Position numbers and translations under genes: made by a program. Under the pieces are notes generated by a model that did not search any database, was not told the DNA's origin, and worked only from the letters and a program-made list of their open reading frames with translations. Of a stretch of DNA of 51,950 nucleotides, positions 8,061 to 17,457 are shown in pieces; within the stretch, counting starts at the first letter, position 1; every line of letters starts with the position of its first letter. The stretch lies in assembly GCF_021191705.1 (NCBI RefSeq), contig NZ_JAIWPU010000023.1:1-51950 (forward strand), read 5' to 3'. The stretch is from Proluteimonas flavola. Its GTDB lineage: Bacteria > Pseudomonadota > Gammaproteobacteria > Xanthomonadales > Xanthomonadaceae.

Positions 8061-11000
8061 GGCGCCTGTCGCTGGTCGCCGCGCTCGAACTCGGGCTGCT
8101 GGCGCTTCCGGCGCAGGCCCAGGTCGACCCCACCCGCCAGCTCGCCGAGCAGGGCCGCTACTGGTACGAGCAGGGCCGCGGCGACCTTGCGGCCGAGGCC
8201 TGGAAGCGGCTGCTGGCGACCGATCCCAACCAGCCCGACGCACTGCTGGGTCTGGGGTTGATCGACGCCGGCGAAGGGCGCGCGGCCGAGGCGCGTGCGC
8301 GTCTGGCGCAGCTGCAGCGCGCGCATCCCACCGCGCGCCAGACCCGCGAACTGCGCAACGCGCTCGATGGCTCGACGCCGACCGCCGATGCCGCGCTGCG
8401 CAGCGCGCGTGCGGCGGCCGCGGCCGGCCGCCAGGACGAGGCGGTGCGCTACTACGAGGCACTTCTGGGTGGCGACGCGCCCGAAGGGCCGGTCGCGCTT
8501 GAGTACTACCAGGCGCTGGCCGGCACGCAGGCCGGCTGGGCACGCGGCCGCGACGGCCTGCGGCAACTGCTGGCGCAGGCGCCGGACAACCGGCAGATCG
8601 CACTGGCGCTGGCGCAGGTGCTGACCTACCGCGAGTCCGGGCGCCGCGAGGGCGTCGCGATGCTCGAGCGGCTGGCGGCCGAGCCAGCGCTGGCCACGCG
8701 CGCCCGCGCCGCGCAGCGCCAGGCGCTGGTGTGGCTGGAGGCGGCGCCGGCGGACGCGGCGCTGTACCGTGCGTTCCTGCGCGTGCAGCCGGATGCCGCC
8801 GATGTCGCCGCGCGGCTGGCCGAACTCGAGGCCCGGCCGGCGCAGGGTGGCGGGCCGGATGCGCGCATCGGCGCCGCGTTCCGCGCGCTGGAATCGGGTG
8901 CGCTGGCGAACGCCGAACGCGGCTTCCTCGACGTGCTGCGCAGCGCACCGAACACGGTCGATGCGCTCGGCGGCCTCGGCTCGGTGCGGATGCGCCAGCA
9001 ACGCTTCGACGAGGCCTATGAAGTGCTGGAACGCGCCGCTGCGCGCGATGCGCGCTGGCGCCAGCCGCGCGACACCGCGCGCTACTGGCAGCTGCTGCGC
9101 CAGGCCGAGGGTGCGAGGTCGCGGGGCGACCTCACGACCGGGCTCGAAGCCGCCAGACGCGCGGTGCAGTTGCGCCCCAACGAGGCCGCCGGGCATGCCG
9201 AACTCGGTGCGCTGAGCGCGAACGCGCCCGATGTCGCCGAGGGCCATTTCAAGCGCGCGCTCGCGCTCGATCCCGACAATGCCGGCGCATTGCAGGGCCT
9301 GGTTGCCGTCTACGCCGCGCAGGGCCGTGGCAGCGAGGCCAGTGCGCTGTTCGATCGGCTGAGCGCGGCGCAGCGCGAGGCCGCGGGTGGCCAGGGCGCA
9401 TTGCGCGCCAGCGTGCAGCGTGCGCGCGCACTGCAGGCCATCGACGCCGGCGATCTCGAGACCGCGCAGTCGGAGCTCGAGGCCGCGCTCGTCGATCGTC
9501 CGGCCGATCCGTGGATCCGGCTCGACCTGGCGCGGCTCTATTCCCGGCTCGGCCGACCGGATCACGCGCGCAGCGTGATGGACAGTGTGCTCGCGATGCC
9601 GGGCGACGACCCCGAGACGCTGCTGGTCGGCGCGCTGTTCGCCCAGGAGAGTGGCGACTGGCAGACCGTGCTGGGCAACCTCGAGCGCATTCCCGTCGGA
9701 TCACGCAGCGCCGATGCCGAGCGCCTGCGCGAGGAAGCGTGGATCGCGCTGCAGGCGCGCGATGCGGTGGCGCTGCGCGATCGTGGCCGCGTGGCCGAGG
9801 CCCAGCAGCAGTTGCGCCAGGCCGAAGCGACGCTCGGCGAACGCGCGTCGGACCCCGGCGTGCTGGCTGCGCTGGCCGGTGCCTATGCCGACATCGGCGA
9901 CACCCCGCGTGCGCTGACGCTCGCGCGCCGGCTGGTGGCCGACGCCCCCGACACCGACGCGCGGCTGCTGTATGCCGGCGTGTTGCTGCGCGCGCACCAG
10001 GACGCCGAACTGTCGGCCGTCCTGCGCCAGCTCGGTGGGCAATCCAGGAACGCCGGCCAGGACCTGCGCTATCGCGGCCTGGTCACCGGCTACACGTTGC
10101 GCCAGGCCGACGCGCTGCGCGAGATCGGCAACCTTGAGGGCGCCTACGATGCGATCGCGCCGTTGCTGGTCGACGGCGCACACGATCCCGACGTGCTCGC
10201 CGCGCTGGCGCGCATGTACGACGCGGCGGGCGACCATACGCAGGCGCTCGGCCTCTACCGCCGCGTGCTGCAGCAACGGCCGTCCGATCCCGGCCTGCTG
10301 ACCGCGGCCGCGTCCAGTGCCGCGCGCGGCCGAGACCTCGATACCGCCGAATCGCTGCTGGCGCGTGCGCTGCAGGTGGCGCCGGACTCGCCCGAGGTGC
10401 TGGTCGCGGCCGGGCGCGTCTACCGCGACGCCGGCCAGCGACGCCGCGCCGAGCGGTATTTCCAGGCCGCGCTGGCGGCCCAGGAACGGGCGGCCACGAC
10501 GTCGATGCGCGGGCTCGCGGTCGCCAACGATCCGCGCGGCACGTCCGCGCCGGCCGGTTCCTTCAATCCCTTCGCCGGCATGACCGGCAGCGTGGCGACG
10601 CGGCCATTCGCGTCCAGCCCCGCGCGCACGATGGCGTTGCCGGCGTTGCCGGCGCTGCCCGCAGCGTCCAGTGGCCTGGCCGATGCGGCGCCGCTGCCAC
10701 CGGCGCTGCCGGGCCCGGGTGCGACCGCGATGGCGGCACCGGCACCGGCGCTGCCGGCACCGGTCGCGTCGTCGGCCGGCGGCATCGGGCCGCTGGTGCT
10801 GGCCGCGCCGGGACAAGCGCCGGCTGCGCCATCGGCCGCGCGCATCTCGACCGGCAATCCGGTGCTCGACGAACTGCGCGCGCTGCGCGCCGAGAACAGC
10901 AGCTCGCTGCAGGCCGGCGCCGTGTTCCGGGCGCGCGACGGCGAATCGGGACTGGGCCGACTCAGCGAGTTGCAGGTGCCGCTGCTGGCGGAGATCGCGA

Positions 11001-12493
11001 CCGGCGAAGGCAGGCTGTCGGCGCGTCTGACGCCGACGCTGCTCGACGCAGGCGAGGTCGGCACCGACTACGCGATGGCCAGCCGCTTCGGTGCCGGTCC
11101 CGACGCCGCCCTCGCCGACGCGCTGGCCGGTGATCGCACGCCGGTGGACACGCTGCTGCAGGCCGACATCTACCGATTGATGTTGACCGACGGCGACACC
11201 GCCGCGACCCGCGAACTGCTCTACGACCAGGCCGTCGCCTCGGGCACCTTCCAGCGGCTCTTCAACGAGACCGACCCGGCGCTGTCGTTCGCCGCGCGCA
11301 ACGAACTGGCGCGCGCAGCGCTGTACGCGCTGCCGGTGCCGGCCTACGTGCTCGACCGTGAACTGGCGACCTTGCCGATCGGCACGATCGCCGGCGAACT
11401 GCTGGCCGACCCGGCGACCGGCGCGGACCTGTCGGACGGCGACCGCGCGCGCCTGCAGGGCCTGGCGCAGGGGGCCGCGGCCACGCTGACCGCCGCGCAG
11501 CTCGGGCAGCGCCTCGACGGCCTGGTCGCGCAGGGCGCGGCCGCCCGCCGGATCCCGCTCGACGACAGCGGCCTCGGCGTCTCGATCGGTTACCGCCAGG
11601 GCGGCTTCCATGCCGATCTCGGCACGACGCCGGTCGGCCTCCAGGAACGCAACGTCGTCGGCGGTGCGGGCTACGCGGGCCGGATCGGCGAGCACTTCAC
11701 GTATGGCGTCGAGGCGTCGCGGCGCGCGGTCACCGACAGCCTGCTGTCGTTCGGCGGCGTGCAGGATCCGCGCAGCGGCGTCGCCTGGGGCGGCGTGGCC
11801 GCCACCGGCGCGCGCCTGTCGACGACGCTCGACAACGGGCTGGTCGGCGGCTACGCGAACCTCGGGCTGGCACGGCTCGAGGGCCGCAACGTCGCCGACA
11901 ACGAACACCAGCAGCTCGATCTCGGCGTCTACGTGCATGCGGTGGAGACCGACGACCATTCGCTGACCGCCGGGCTCAACCTCACTGCGATGCGCTACGA
12001 GCACAACCTGTCGGGCTTCACCTTCGGGCACGGCGGTTACTTCAGCCCGCAGAGCTATTTCGACCTCGGCTTTCCCGTGCGCTGGTCGGGCCGTGCGGCC
12101 AACCGGCGGGTCAACTGGAGCCTCGATGCCAGCGTCGGCGTGCAGCACTTCACCACCGACGACAGTCCGTATTTCCCGACCGATGGTGGCCTCCAGCAAC
12201 TCGCCTACGACGCCGCATCGCTGGCCGCGCTGCTCGGCGTGTCGCCGACGTACGCCGAGCCGGTGTATACCGGCAGCACGCGGACCGGCGCCTCGTATAA
12301 CATCACCGGCGCAGCCGAGTGGCAGCTCGCACCGCAGCTGTTCCTCGGCGGGCGGACGGTGTTCAACAACGCCCGCGACTACCGGCAGTTCACGCTCAAT
12401 GCGTATCTGCGGTTCGTGCTCGACCCGGTCGGCGCCTCGCTCGGCACGCGCCCGCGGGTGCTGGCCTCGCCCTTCGAACCGGGATCGGACTGA
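8042..12493 (+). CDS. bcsC: Cellulose synthase outer-membrane export protein BcsC
   Basis: The 1483-residue product combines a signal peptide (cleavage near LALPAQAQ), about 800 residues of TPR helices in the periplasm, and a C-terminal beta-barrel that carries the glucan across the outer membrane. TPR-like units such as A-x-L-x-x-L-G-x...A repeat from about residue 30 to 820. A Pro/Ala/Gly-rich linker spans about 835-960 and is rather long. The BcsC C-terminal domain begins near LRALRAENSSSLQAGAVF and ends in alternating strands (ARDYRQFTLNAYLRFVLDP). The start lies 19 bp inside bcsZ. It is the last bcs gene here; bcsQ, bcsE, bcsF and bcsG are absent, so the operon has a D-O-A-B-Z-C order. 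Confidence 0.93.
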   Translation: MHNRTLRRLSLVAALELGLLALPAQAQVDPTRQLAEQGRYWYEQGRGDLAAEAWKRLLATDPNQPDALLGLGLIDAGEGRAAEARARLAQLQRAHPTARQTRELRNALDGSTPTADAALRSARAAAAAGRQDEAVRYYEALLGGDAPEGPVALEYYQALAGTQAGWARGRDGLRQLLAQAPDNRQIALALAQVLTYRESGRREGVAMLERLAAEPALATRARAAQRQALVWLEAAPADAALYRAFLRVQPDAADVAARLAELEARPAQGGGPDARIGAAFRALESGALANAERGFLDVLRSAPNTVDALGGLGSVRMRQQRFDEAYEVLERAAARDARWRQPRDTARYWQLLRQAEGARSRGDLTTGLEAARRAVQLRPNEAAGHAELGALSANAPDVAEGHFKRALALDPDNAGALQGLVAVYAAQGRGSEASALFDRLSAAQREAAGGQGALRASVQRARALQAIDAGDLETAQSELEAALVDRPADPWIRLDLARLYSRLGRPDHARSVMDSVLAMPGDDPETLLVGALFAQESGDWQTVLGNLERIPVGSRSADAERLREEAWIALQARDAVALRDRGRVAEAQQQLRQAEATLGERASDPGVLAALAGAYADIGDTPRALTLARRLVADAPDTDARLLYAGVLLRAHQDAELSAVLRQLGGQSRNAGQDLRYRGLVTGYTLRQADALREIGNLEGAYDAIAPLLVDGAHDPDVLAALARMYDAAGDHTQALGLYRRVLQQRPSDPGLLTAAASSAARGRDLDTAESLLARALQVAPDSPEVLVAAGRVYRDAGQRRRAERYFQAALAAQERAATTSMRGLAVANDPRGTSAPAGSFNPFAGMTGSVATRPFASSPARTMALPALPALPAASSGLADAAPLPPALPGPGATAMAAPAPALPAPVASSAGGIGPLVLAAPGQAPAAPSAARISTGNPVLDELRALRAENSSSLQAGAVFRARDGESGLGRLSELQVPLLAEIATGEGRLSARLTPTLLDAGEVGTDYAMASRFGAGPDAALADALAGDRTPVDTLLQADIYRLMLTDGDTAATRELLYDQAVASGTFQRLFNETDPALSFAARNELARAALYALPVPAYVLDRELATLPIGTIAGELLADPATGADLSDGDRARLQGLAQGAAATLTAAQLGQRLDGLVAQGAAARRIPLDDSGLGVSIGYRQGGFHADLGTTPVGLQERNVVGGAGYAGRIGEHFTYGVEASRRAVTDSLLSFGGVQDPRSGVAWGGVAATGARLSTTLDNGLVGGYANLGLARLEGRNVADNEHQQLDLGVYVHAVETDDHSLTAGLNLTAMRYEHNLSGFTFGHGGYFSPQSYFDLGFPVRWSGRAANRRVNWSLDASVGVQHFTTDDSPYFPTDGGLQQLAYDAASLAALLGVSPTYAEPVYTGSTRTGASYNITGAAEWQLAPQLFLGGRTVFNNARDYRQFTLNAYLRFVLDPVGASLGTRPRVLASPFEPGSD

Positions 12494-12600
12494 GAGGCGC
12501 CTCGCGGGTACATCCGGCGGCGGCAGGGTGCGGCCCGCCGGCCGCAGGATGGTAGACTGCGCACCGCCGTCGGCTCCGGTCGACGGCCTCACAATCGAAT

Positions 12601-12742
12601 GTCTTCGGGGCGGGGTGGAAGTCCCCACCGGCGGTAGGCGCGGCGACGCGCGAGCCCGCGAGCGCTGCCGGCACACGCCGGCGGGTCAGCAGATCCGGTC
12701 GAATGCCGGAGCCGACGGTCAGAGTCCGGATGCGAGAAGACG
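12601..12742 (+). promoter_or_regulatory. FMN riboswitch (RFN element)
   Basis: The conserved RFN blocks are visible in order: GGGGCGGGGTGGAAGTCCCC, ACCGGCGGTA, a variable arm, GAGCCCGCGAGCG, GGTCAGCAGATCCGGT, GAATGCCGGAGCCGACGGT and the closing GAGTCCGGATGCGAGAAGAC. Helix P1 pairs GTCTTCG (12601-12607) with CGAGAAGAC (12733-12741). It lies 99 bp before ribE and should reduce ribE-ribB-ribH expression when FMN is abundant. The 3' strand of P1 can instead pair with CTTCTCG at 12795-12801, a plausible switching helix. TAGACT at 12553-12558 could be the promoter -10. The gap from bcsC to the aptamer holds nothing else I recognise. Confidence 0.93.
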
Positions 12743-12840
12743 ACCTCATGCGTGGCCGATGGGCCGCGCACGCTGTCGCGTCCCGGACCGTTCCCTTCTC
12801 GTTTGACCGTGCGGGTGCCCGTGCGGACGGAGGCAGCGAC

Positions 12841-13458
12841 ATGTTCACCGGACTGATCGAGGGCGTCGGACGCCTGGTTTCCACCGAGGCACGTGGCGGC
12901 GACGCGCGGCTGCGCATCGCGGTCGGCACGCTGCCCTTCGACGGCGTGGCGATGGGCGAGAGCATCGCGGTCAATGGCGTCTGCCTGACCGTGGTCGCGT
13001 TCGACGCCGCGCATTTCGAGGCCGATGCGTCGACCGAAACCCTGTCGCTGACCACGCTCGGCGCGCTGGCGCCGGGCCGCGCGCTGAACCTGGAGCGCGC
13101 GATGCGCCCGACCGACCGCCTCGGCGGCCACATGGTCAGCGGCCATGTCGATGGCGTCGGCAGCGTCGCCTCGGTGCACGACGATGCGCGCGCGCAGCGC
13201 TGGCGCTTCGATGCGCCGGCCGCGCTGCTGAAGTACGTCGCGCACAAGGGCTCGATCTGCGTCGACGGCGTCAGCCTGACGGTCAACGCCGTCGATGCGA
13301 CCGGCTTCGAGGTCGCGCTGGTGCCGCACACCGTCGCGCACACCGCGTTCGGCAGCACGGCCATCGGCGAGGCGGTGAACCTGGAAGTGGATCTGGTCGC
13401 GCGCTACGTCGAGCGCCTGCTCAGCGCGGGCGTGGTGCCGGCGGGAGCGGCGGCATGA
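12841..13458 (+). CDS. ribE: Riboflavin synthase (alpha chain)
   Basis: Converts two molecules of 6,7-dimethyl-8-ribityllumazine into riboflavin and the pyrimidine diamine (ribC in E. coli nomenclature). The 205-residue protein starts with the hallmark [10 protein letters not shown] and shows the two-fold internal repeat of lumazine-binding domains: [13 protein letters not shown] with [14 protein letters not shown] in the first part, and [13 protein letters not shown] in the second. ATG at 12841 follows GGAGG at good spacing. It is the first gene after the FMN riboswitch and overlaps ribB by four bases (ATGA). Confidence 0.96.
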   Translation: MFTGLIEGVGRLVSTEARGGDARLRIAVGTLPFDGVAMGESIAVNGVCLTVVAFDAAHFEADASTETLSLTTLGALAPGRALNLERAMRPTDRLGGHMVSGHVDGVGSVASVHDDARAQRWRFDAPAALLKYVAHKGSICVDGVSLTVNAVDATGFEVALVPHTVAHTAFGSTAIGEAVNLEVDLVARYVERLLSAGVVPAGAAA

Positions 13459-14555
13459 ACTTCGCACCGGTTCCCGAATTGCTGGAAGAGATCCGCCAGG
13501 GCCGCATGGTCGTCATCGTCGACGACGAGGACCGCGAGAACGAAGGCGACCTGATCATGGCCGCCGAGCTGGTCAAGCCGTCGGACATCAACTTCATGGT
13601 CACCCACGGCCGCGGCCTGGTGTGCCTGCCGGTGACGCCGAGCCGCGCCGCGCAGCTGGGCCTGGCGCCGATGGTCCGCGCGAACACCGCGCAGTTCCAG
13701 ACCAACTTCACCGTCAGCATCGAGGCCGCCGAGGGCGTGACCACCGGCATCTCGGCGCACGACCGTGCGCACACCATCCGCACTGCGGTGAAGGCGAACG
13801 CCAGGCCCGAGGATCTGCACCAGCCCGGCCACATCTTCCCGCTGGTCGCCCAGCCCGGCGGCGTGCTGACCCGCGCCGGCCATACCGAGGCCGCCGTCGA
13901 TCTGGCGATGCTTGCAGGCCTGGAGCCGGCCGGCGTGCTGGTCGAGATCCTCAATCCCGACGGCAGCATGGCGCGTCGCCCGGAACTGGAAGTGTTCGCC
14001 CGCGCGCATGGTCTGAAGATGGGCTCGATCGCCGATCTCATCGCCCATCGCCTCGCCACCGAGCACACCGTCGAACGCATCGACGAACGCGGGATCGAGA
14101 CCGAGTTCGGCGCGTTCAAGCTCGTGACCTACCGCGACCGCATCGCCCACGAGCTGCATTTCGCGCTGGTGCGCGGCACGCCCGATGCCGCCACGTCCAC
14201 CCTCGTGCGCGTGCAGGTGGAGAACCCGCTGGCCGACCTGCTGCACTGGCGCCGCGACGATTTCGGCGTGGCCGGCAGCGATGCGCTGCGCGCGATCGCC
14301 GCCGCGGGGCAGGGCGTGATGGTGGTGCTGTCGGCGCCGCGCGATTCCGACGCGCTGCTGGCGCGCCTGCGCCAGGAGACCGTGGTCCGGCCGCCCGGCA
14401 AGGACAAGGATGTGGGCCAGTGGCGCCGCAACGGCGCCGGCGCGCAGATCCTCGCCGATCTCGGCCTCGGCCGGCTGCGCGTGCTCGGCACGCCGCGCAA
14501 GCAGGTGGGCCTGGCCGGCTACGGCCTCGAAGTCGTCGAATACGTCACGGCCTGA
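13455..14555 (+). CDS. ribB: 3,4-dihydroxy-2-butanone 4-phosphate synthase with degenerate GTP cyclohydrolase II domain (RibBX type)
   Basis: The N-terminal 200 residues form a complete RibB domain that makes the four-carbon riboflavin precursor from ribulose 5-phosphate: [22 protein letters not shown], and [25 protein letters not shown] are all present. The remaining 165 residues align in position with GTP cyclohydrolase II, but the zinc-binding pattern (Cys followed about ten residues later by Cys-x-Cys) is absent; the only Cys in the protein lies in the RibB half. This matches the variant known as RibBX, whose second domain lacks cyclohydrolase activity. GTP cyclohydrolase II must then be encoded elsewhere. 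366 residues, ATG overlapping the ribE stop. Confidence 0.92.
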   Translation: MNFAPVPELLEEIRQGRMVVIVDDEDRENEGDLIMAAELVKPSDINFMVTHGRGLVCLPVTPSRAAQLGLAPMVRANTAQFQTNFTVSIEAAEGVTTGISAHDRAHTIRTAVKANARPEDLHQPGHIFPLVAQPGGVLTRAGHTEAAVDLAMLAGLEPAGVLVEILNPDGSMARRPELEVFARAHGLKMGSIADLIAHRLATEHTVERIDERGIETEFGAFKLVTYRDRIAHELHFALVRGTPDAATSTLVRVQVENPLADLLHWRRDDFGVAGSDALRAIAAAGQGVMVVLSAPRDSDALLARLRQETVVRPPGKDKDVGQWRRNGAGAQILADLGLGRLRVLGTPRKQVGLAGYGLEVVEYVTA

Positions 14556-14590
14556 CCCACGTTAAACTGACCGGCCTTGCGCGAATCCCC

Positions 14591-15064
14591 ATGCCCATGA
14601 GCTACATCGAAGGCGACCTGCGCGCCCCGGCCGGCGCGCGTTACGCGATCGTCGCCAGCCGCTGGAACCCCAGGATCACCGACGCCCTGATCGCCGGCGC
14701 ACGCAAGGCGTTCGCCGACCACGGCGTCGCCGAAGACGCGGTCGACGTGATCCGCGTGCCCGGCGCTTGGGAGATCCCGATGGTCTGCGCGCGGCTCGCC
14801 GCGGCCGGCGCGCATGCCGCGCTGCTGGGACTGGGTTGCGTGGTGCGCGGCGACACCCGCCACTACGAGCAGGTGGCCGACGGCTGCAGCGACGCGCTGA
14901 TGCGCGTGGCGCTCGACAGCCGGGTGCCGGTCGCCAATGGCGTGCTCGCGGTCGAGGACTACGTCGACGCCGAGAAGCGCGCCGGCGGCAGCCACGGCAA
15001 CAAGGGCGAAGAAGCGGCGCTGGTCGCCATCGAAATGAGCAACCTGTTGGACAGGATCGGATGA
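14591..15064 (+). CDS. ribH: 6,7-dimethyl-8-ribityllumazine synthase
   Basis: Condenses the pyrimidine diamine with the RibB product to form lumazine, as an icosahedral or pentameric complex. The 157-residue protein has the family features [15 protein letters not shown] near the N-terminus, the substrate loop [23 protein letters not shown] with the catalytic His, and [17 protein letters not shown]. Two candidate ATG codons (14591, 14597) are in frame; both give a normal length. The 35-bp gap from ribB contains no clear promoter, so ribH is probably in the riboswitch transcript. It overlaps nusB by four bases. Confidence 0.96.
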   Translation: MPMSYIEGDLRAPAGARYAIVASRWNPRITDALIAGARKAFADHGVAEDAVDVIRVPGAWEIPMVCARLAAAGAHAALLGLGCVVRGDTRHYEQVADGCSDALMRVALDSRVPVANGVLAVEDYVDAEKRAGGSHGNKGEEAALVAIEMSNLLDRIG

Positions 15065-15525
15065 ACCGGACCCGCAAACCCCATGGCGTCGACCCCGTGC
15101 TGCGCTCGCGCGCGCGCCGGCGCGCGCTGCAGGCCATCTACGCGATGCAGATGTCGGGCACCGAGCCGCGCGAGATCGTCGCCCAGTTCGCCCACGAACA
15201 GGCCAAGGAAGTCGCCGACCTCGCGTACTTCGAGGATCTGGTGCACGGCGTGGGCACGCGTTACCGCGAGCTCGATGCGGCGCTGGCGCCGTTCCTCGAC
15301 CGCACGATCGAAGAGGTCGATCCGATCGAGCGCGCGATGCTGCGCATCGCCGCCTACGAGCTGCAGCACCGCGTCGACGTGCCGTATCGCGTCGTCATCG
15401 ACGAGGCGCTGAAGACGGTCAAGCGTTTCGGCTCCGAGCACGGCCACACCTACGTCAATGGTGTCCTCGACAAGGCGGCCGCCGAATGGCGCGCGCCGGA
15501 AGTCGGCGCGCTGCGCGGGCGTTGA
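15061..15525 (+). CDS. nusB: Transcription antitermination factor NusB
   Basis: RNA-binding protein that joins NusE (ribosomal protein S10) on boxA to build rRNA antitermination complexes. The 154-residue all-helical protein shows [19 protein letters not shown] (Arg-rich boxA-binding face), [23 protein letters not shown] and the conserved [31 protein letters not shown]. The ATG overlaps the ribH stop (ATGA). Linkage of nusB with ribH is widespread among proteobacteria. Confidence 0.97.
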   Translation: MNRTRKPHGVDPVLRSRARRRALQAIYAMQMSGTEPREIVAQFAHEQAKEVADLAYFEDLVHGVGTRYRELDAALAPFLDRTIEEVDPIERAMLRIAAYELQHRVDVPYRVVIDEALKTVKRFGSEHGHTYVNGVLDKAAAEWRAPEVGALRGR

Positions 15526-15541
15526 GCCCGGGCCGCCGCCC

Positions 15542-16498
15542 ATGGCCGGCGAATTCGACCTGATCGACCGCATCCGCGCGCGTACCGTCGCTCGCGGCGA
15601 CGTGGTGCTGGGCATCGGCGACGATGCCGCGCTGCTGCAGCCGCCCGCCGGCATGCAGCTGGTCGTGGCGATGGACGCGCTCAACGCCGGCATCCACTTC
15701 CCGCACGACACCGCGCCGGCCGACATCGGCTGGAAGGCACTGGCGGTGAACCTGTCCGATCTCGCGGCGATGGGCGCCACGCCGGCCTGGTGCACGCTGT
15801 CGCTGTCTTTGCCCGAGCCGGATGCGGCCTGGGTGGATGCGTTTCTCGACGGCTTCGACGCGCTCGCGCGCGCGCATGCCGTGGCCCTGGTCGGTGGCGA
15901 CACCACGCGCGGGCCGCTGTCGGTCTGCGTGACCGTGTTCGGCTTCGTCGCGCCCGGCCGCGCGCTGTGTCGCGCCGCCGCGCGCGTCGGCGACGACATC
16001 TGGGTCAGCGGCACGCCGGGGGACGCGGCCGCCGCGCTCGCACAATGGAGGGCCGGTGGCACGCGCGATCCGGTGCTGCGCGGCCGGCTGGATCGGCCGA
16101 CGCCGCGGGTCGCGCTCGGCCTGCGGCTGGCGGGCCTCGCGCATGCCGCGATCGACATCTCCGACGGCCTGCTGGCCGATCTGGCCCATGTCTGCGGCGC
16201 CAGCGGCGTGGGCGCCGAGATCGATGTCGATGCGCTGCCGGTGTCGGATGCCTTGCACGCGGCGGCGCCCGATCCCGACACGCGTCGCGCACGGCAGGCG
16301 AGCGGCGGCGACGATTACGAACTCTGCTTCACCGCGCCGGCCGCGGCGCAGCACGCGATCGTCGATGCGGCTGCAGGCGCGTCGACGCGGGTCACGCGGA
16401 TCGGCCGCATCGTCGAAGGCGACGCCGTCGACGCCCGTACCGGCGATGCCGCTGCGTGGCGGCCGGCATCGGGCGGCTACCGGCACTTCCAGGACTGA
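15542..16498 (+). CDS. thiL: Thiamine-monophosphate kinase
   Basis: Phosphorylates thiamine monophosphate to the active cofactor thiamine diphosphate. The 318-residue protein carries the AIR-synthase-type ATP fold: FDLIDRIRAR at the start, GDDAALL binding Mg-ATP, the segment IGWKALAVNLSDLAAMGATP, GGDTTRGPLSVCVTVFG, and near the end AIDISDGLLADLAHVC and ASGGDDYELCF. It begins 16 bp after nusB, the usual nusB-thiL order, and ends just before an FNR-type box. Confidence 0.96.
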   Translation: MAGEFDLIDRIRARTVARGDVVLGIGDDAALLQPPAGMQLVVAMDALNAGIHFPHDTAPADIGWKALAVNLSDLAAMGATPAWCTLSLSLPEPDAAWVDAFLDGFDALARAHAVALVGGDTTRGPLSVCVTVFGFVAPGRALCRAAARVGDDIWVSGTPGDAAAALAQWRAGGTRDPVLRGRLDRPTPRVALGLRLAGLAHAAIDISDGLLADLAHVCGASGVGAEIDVDALPVSDALHAAAPDPDTRRARQASGGDDYELCFTAPAAAQHAIVDAAAGASTRVTRIGRIVEGDAVDARTGDAAAWRPASGGYRHFQD

Positions 16499-16520
16499 TG
16501 CCGCGCGCGATCGTCCGGCA

Positions 16521-16534
16521 TTGATTCGCATCAA
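16521..16534 (+). promoter_or_regulatory. Perfect FNR/Anr-type box upstream of the roadblock cassette
   Basis: TTGATTCGCATCAA is an exact match to the FNR/Anr consensus TTGAT-N4-ATCAA. It lies 22 bp after the thiL stop and 59 bp before the likely start of the roadblock gene, a suitable position for an activator site. The match is seen directly; binding by an oxygen-responsive or related CRP-family regulator is inference. Confidence 0.6.
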
Positions 16535-16592
16535 TGCCGCCGGCGCATCTCCCTGCTGGAATGGACAGGATCTCCTTTTCCAGATGCGGGCC

Positions 16593-16961
16593 ATGCAGAT
16601 GCGTACCGACCAGTTCCAGCAGATCCTGACGGATCTCAAGGCTTCGACCTCGGATATCGAAGCCTCGGCCCTGATTTCCGTGGACGGTCTGATGATCGCG
16701 TCCGAGATGCCCCAGGGCATGGACGAGGACCGTGTCGGTGCGATGTCGGCCGCGTTGCTGGCGCTGGGCGAACGCAGTGCGCGCGAACTGGCGCGTGGCG
16801 CGCTCGAGCGCGTGCTGGTGCAGGGCGAGGCCGGCTACGTGATCATGACCTCGGCCGGCGAGGAGGCCGTGCTGACGGTGCTGGCGCGTTCCAACGCCAG
16901 GCTCGGCCTGGTGTTCCTCGACATCAAGCGCGCCGCGCAAGCGCTCGCCCGGATCCTCTGA
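16593..16961 (+). CDS. Roadblock/LC7 domain protein
   Basis: A 122-residue single-domain protein of the roadblock/LC7 fold, a family that in bacteria often partners or regulates small Ras-like GTPases (for example MglB with MglA). Characteristic parts are a first amphipathic helix (TDQFQQILTDLKAS), the strand turn EASALISVDGLMIAS, the helix VGAMSAALLALGERSARELARG, and strands ERVLVQGEAGYVIMTSAG and AVLTVLARSNARLGLVFLDI. ATG at 16593 was chosen; 16584 and 16599 are also in frame. No GTPase gene is in the window. It is the first of five tightly packed genes after the FNR-type box. Confidence 0.85.
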   Translation: MQMRTDQFQQILTDLKASTSDIEASALISVDGLMIASEMPQGMDEDRVGAMSAALLALGERSARELARGALERVLVQGEAGYVIMTSAGEEAVLTVLARSNARLGLVFLDIKRAAQALARIL

Positions 16962-16962
16962 G

Positions 16963-17457
16963 ATGCGCCCACTCCCCGGGATGCGCGTGCCCGACGGCCC
17001 GCATGCATCGGCCGTGCATCGCTACCACGATGGCAGCACGCGCACCGTCTACTGGACCACGCGCGAGGTGCCGTACCCCGATGGCCGCCTGATCGTGTCG
17101 CGCACCGGTCTCGATGGCGCGATCACCCACGCCAACGCCGCGTTCGTCGAGATGAGCGGGTATCCGCGCGATGTGCTGATCGGCGCGCCGCACTGCATCC
17201 TGCGCCACCCCGAGATGCCGCGCGCGGCGTTCGAGGACCTGTGGTCGACCGTCGTCTCGGGCCGGAAGTGGCATGGCCACGTCATGAATCTGCGCGCCGA
17301 CGGCAGTTTCTACTGGGTCTACGCGACCGTGATCCCGAACGTGCGCAATGGCCGGACCGTCGGATACACCTCGGTGCGGCGCAAGCCCTCGCGCCGGAAG
17401 ATCGAGGCACTGCTGCCGGTCTACCGCAGCCAGCTCGCTGCGGAGACCGGCGCATGA
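16963..17457 (+). CDS. Aer-like PAS domain protein
   Basis: A 164-residue protein made of one PAS domain close to that of the aerotaxis receptor Aer: GLITHANAAF-like segment (ITHANAAFVEMSGY), the characteristic HCILRHPEMPRAAFEDLW, SGRKWHGHVMNLRADGSFYWVYATV and GYTSVRRKPSR. In Aer this domain holds FAD and senses redox state, so this may be a soluble redox or ligand sensor. No membrane segment or output domain follows; the C-terminal tail is a short helix. It starts one base after the roadblock stop and overlaps the next gene by four bases. Confidence 0.82.
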   Translation: MRPLPGMRVPDGPHASAVHRYHDGSTRTVYWTTREVPYPDGRLIVSRTGLDGAITHANAAFVEMSGYPRDVLIGAPHCILRHPEMPRAAFEDLWSTVVSGRKWHGHVMNLRADGSFYWVYATVIPNVRNGRTVGYTSVRRKPSRRKIEALLPVYRSQLAAETGA

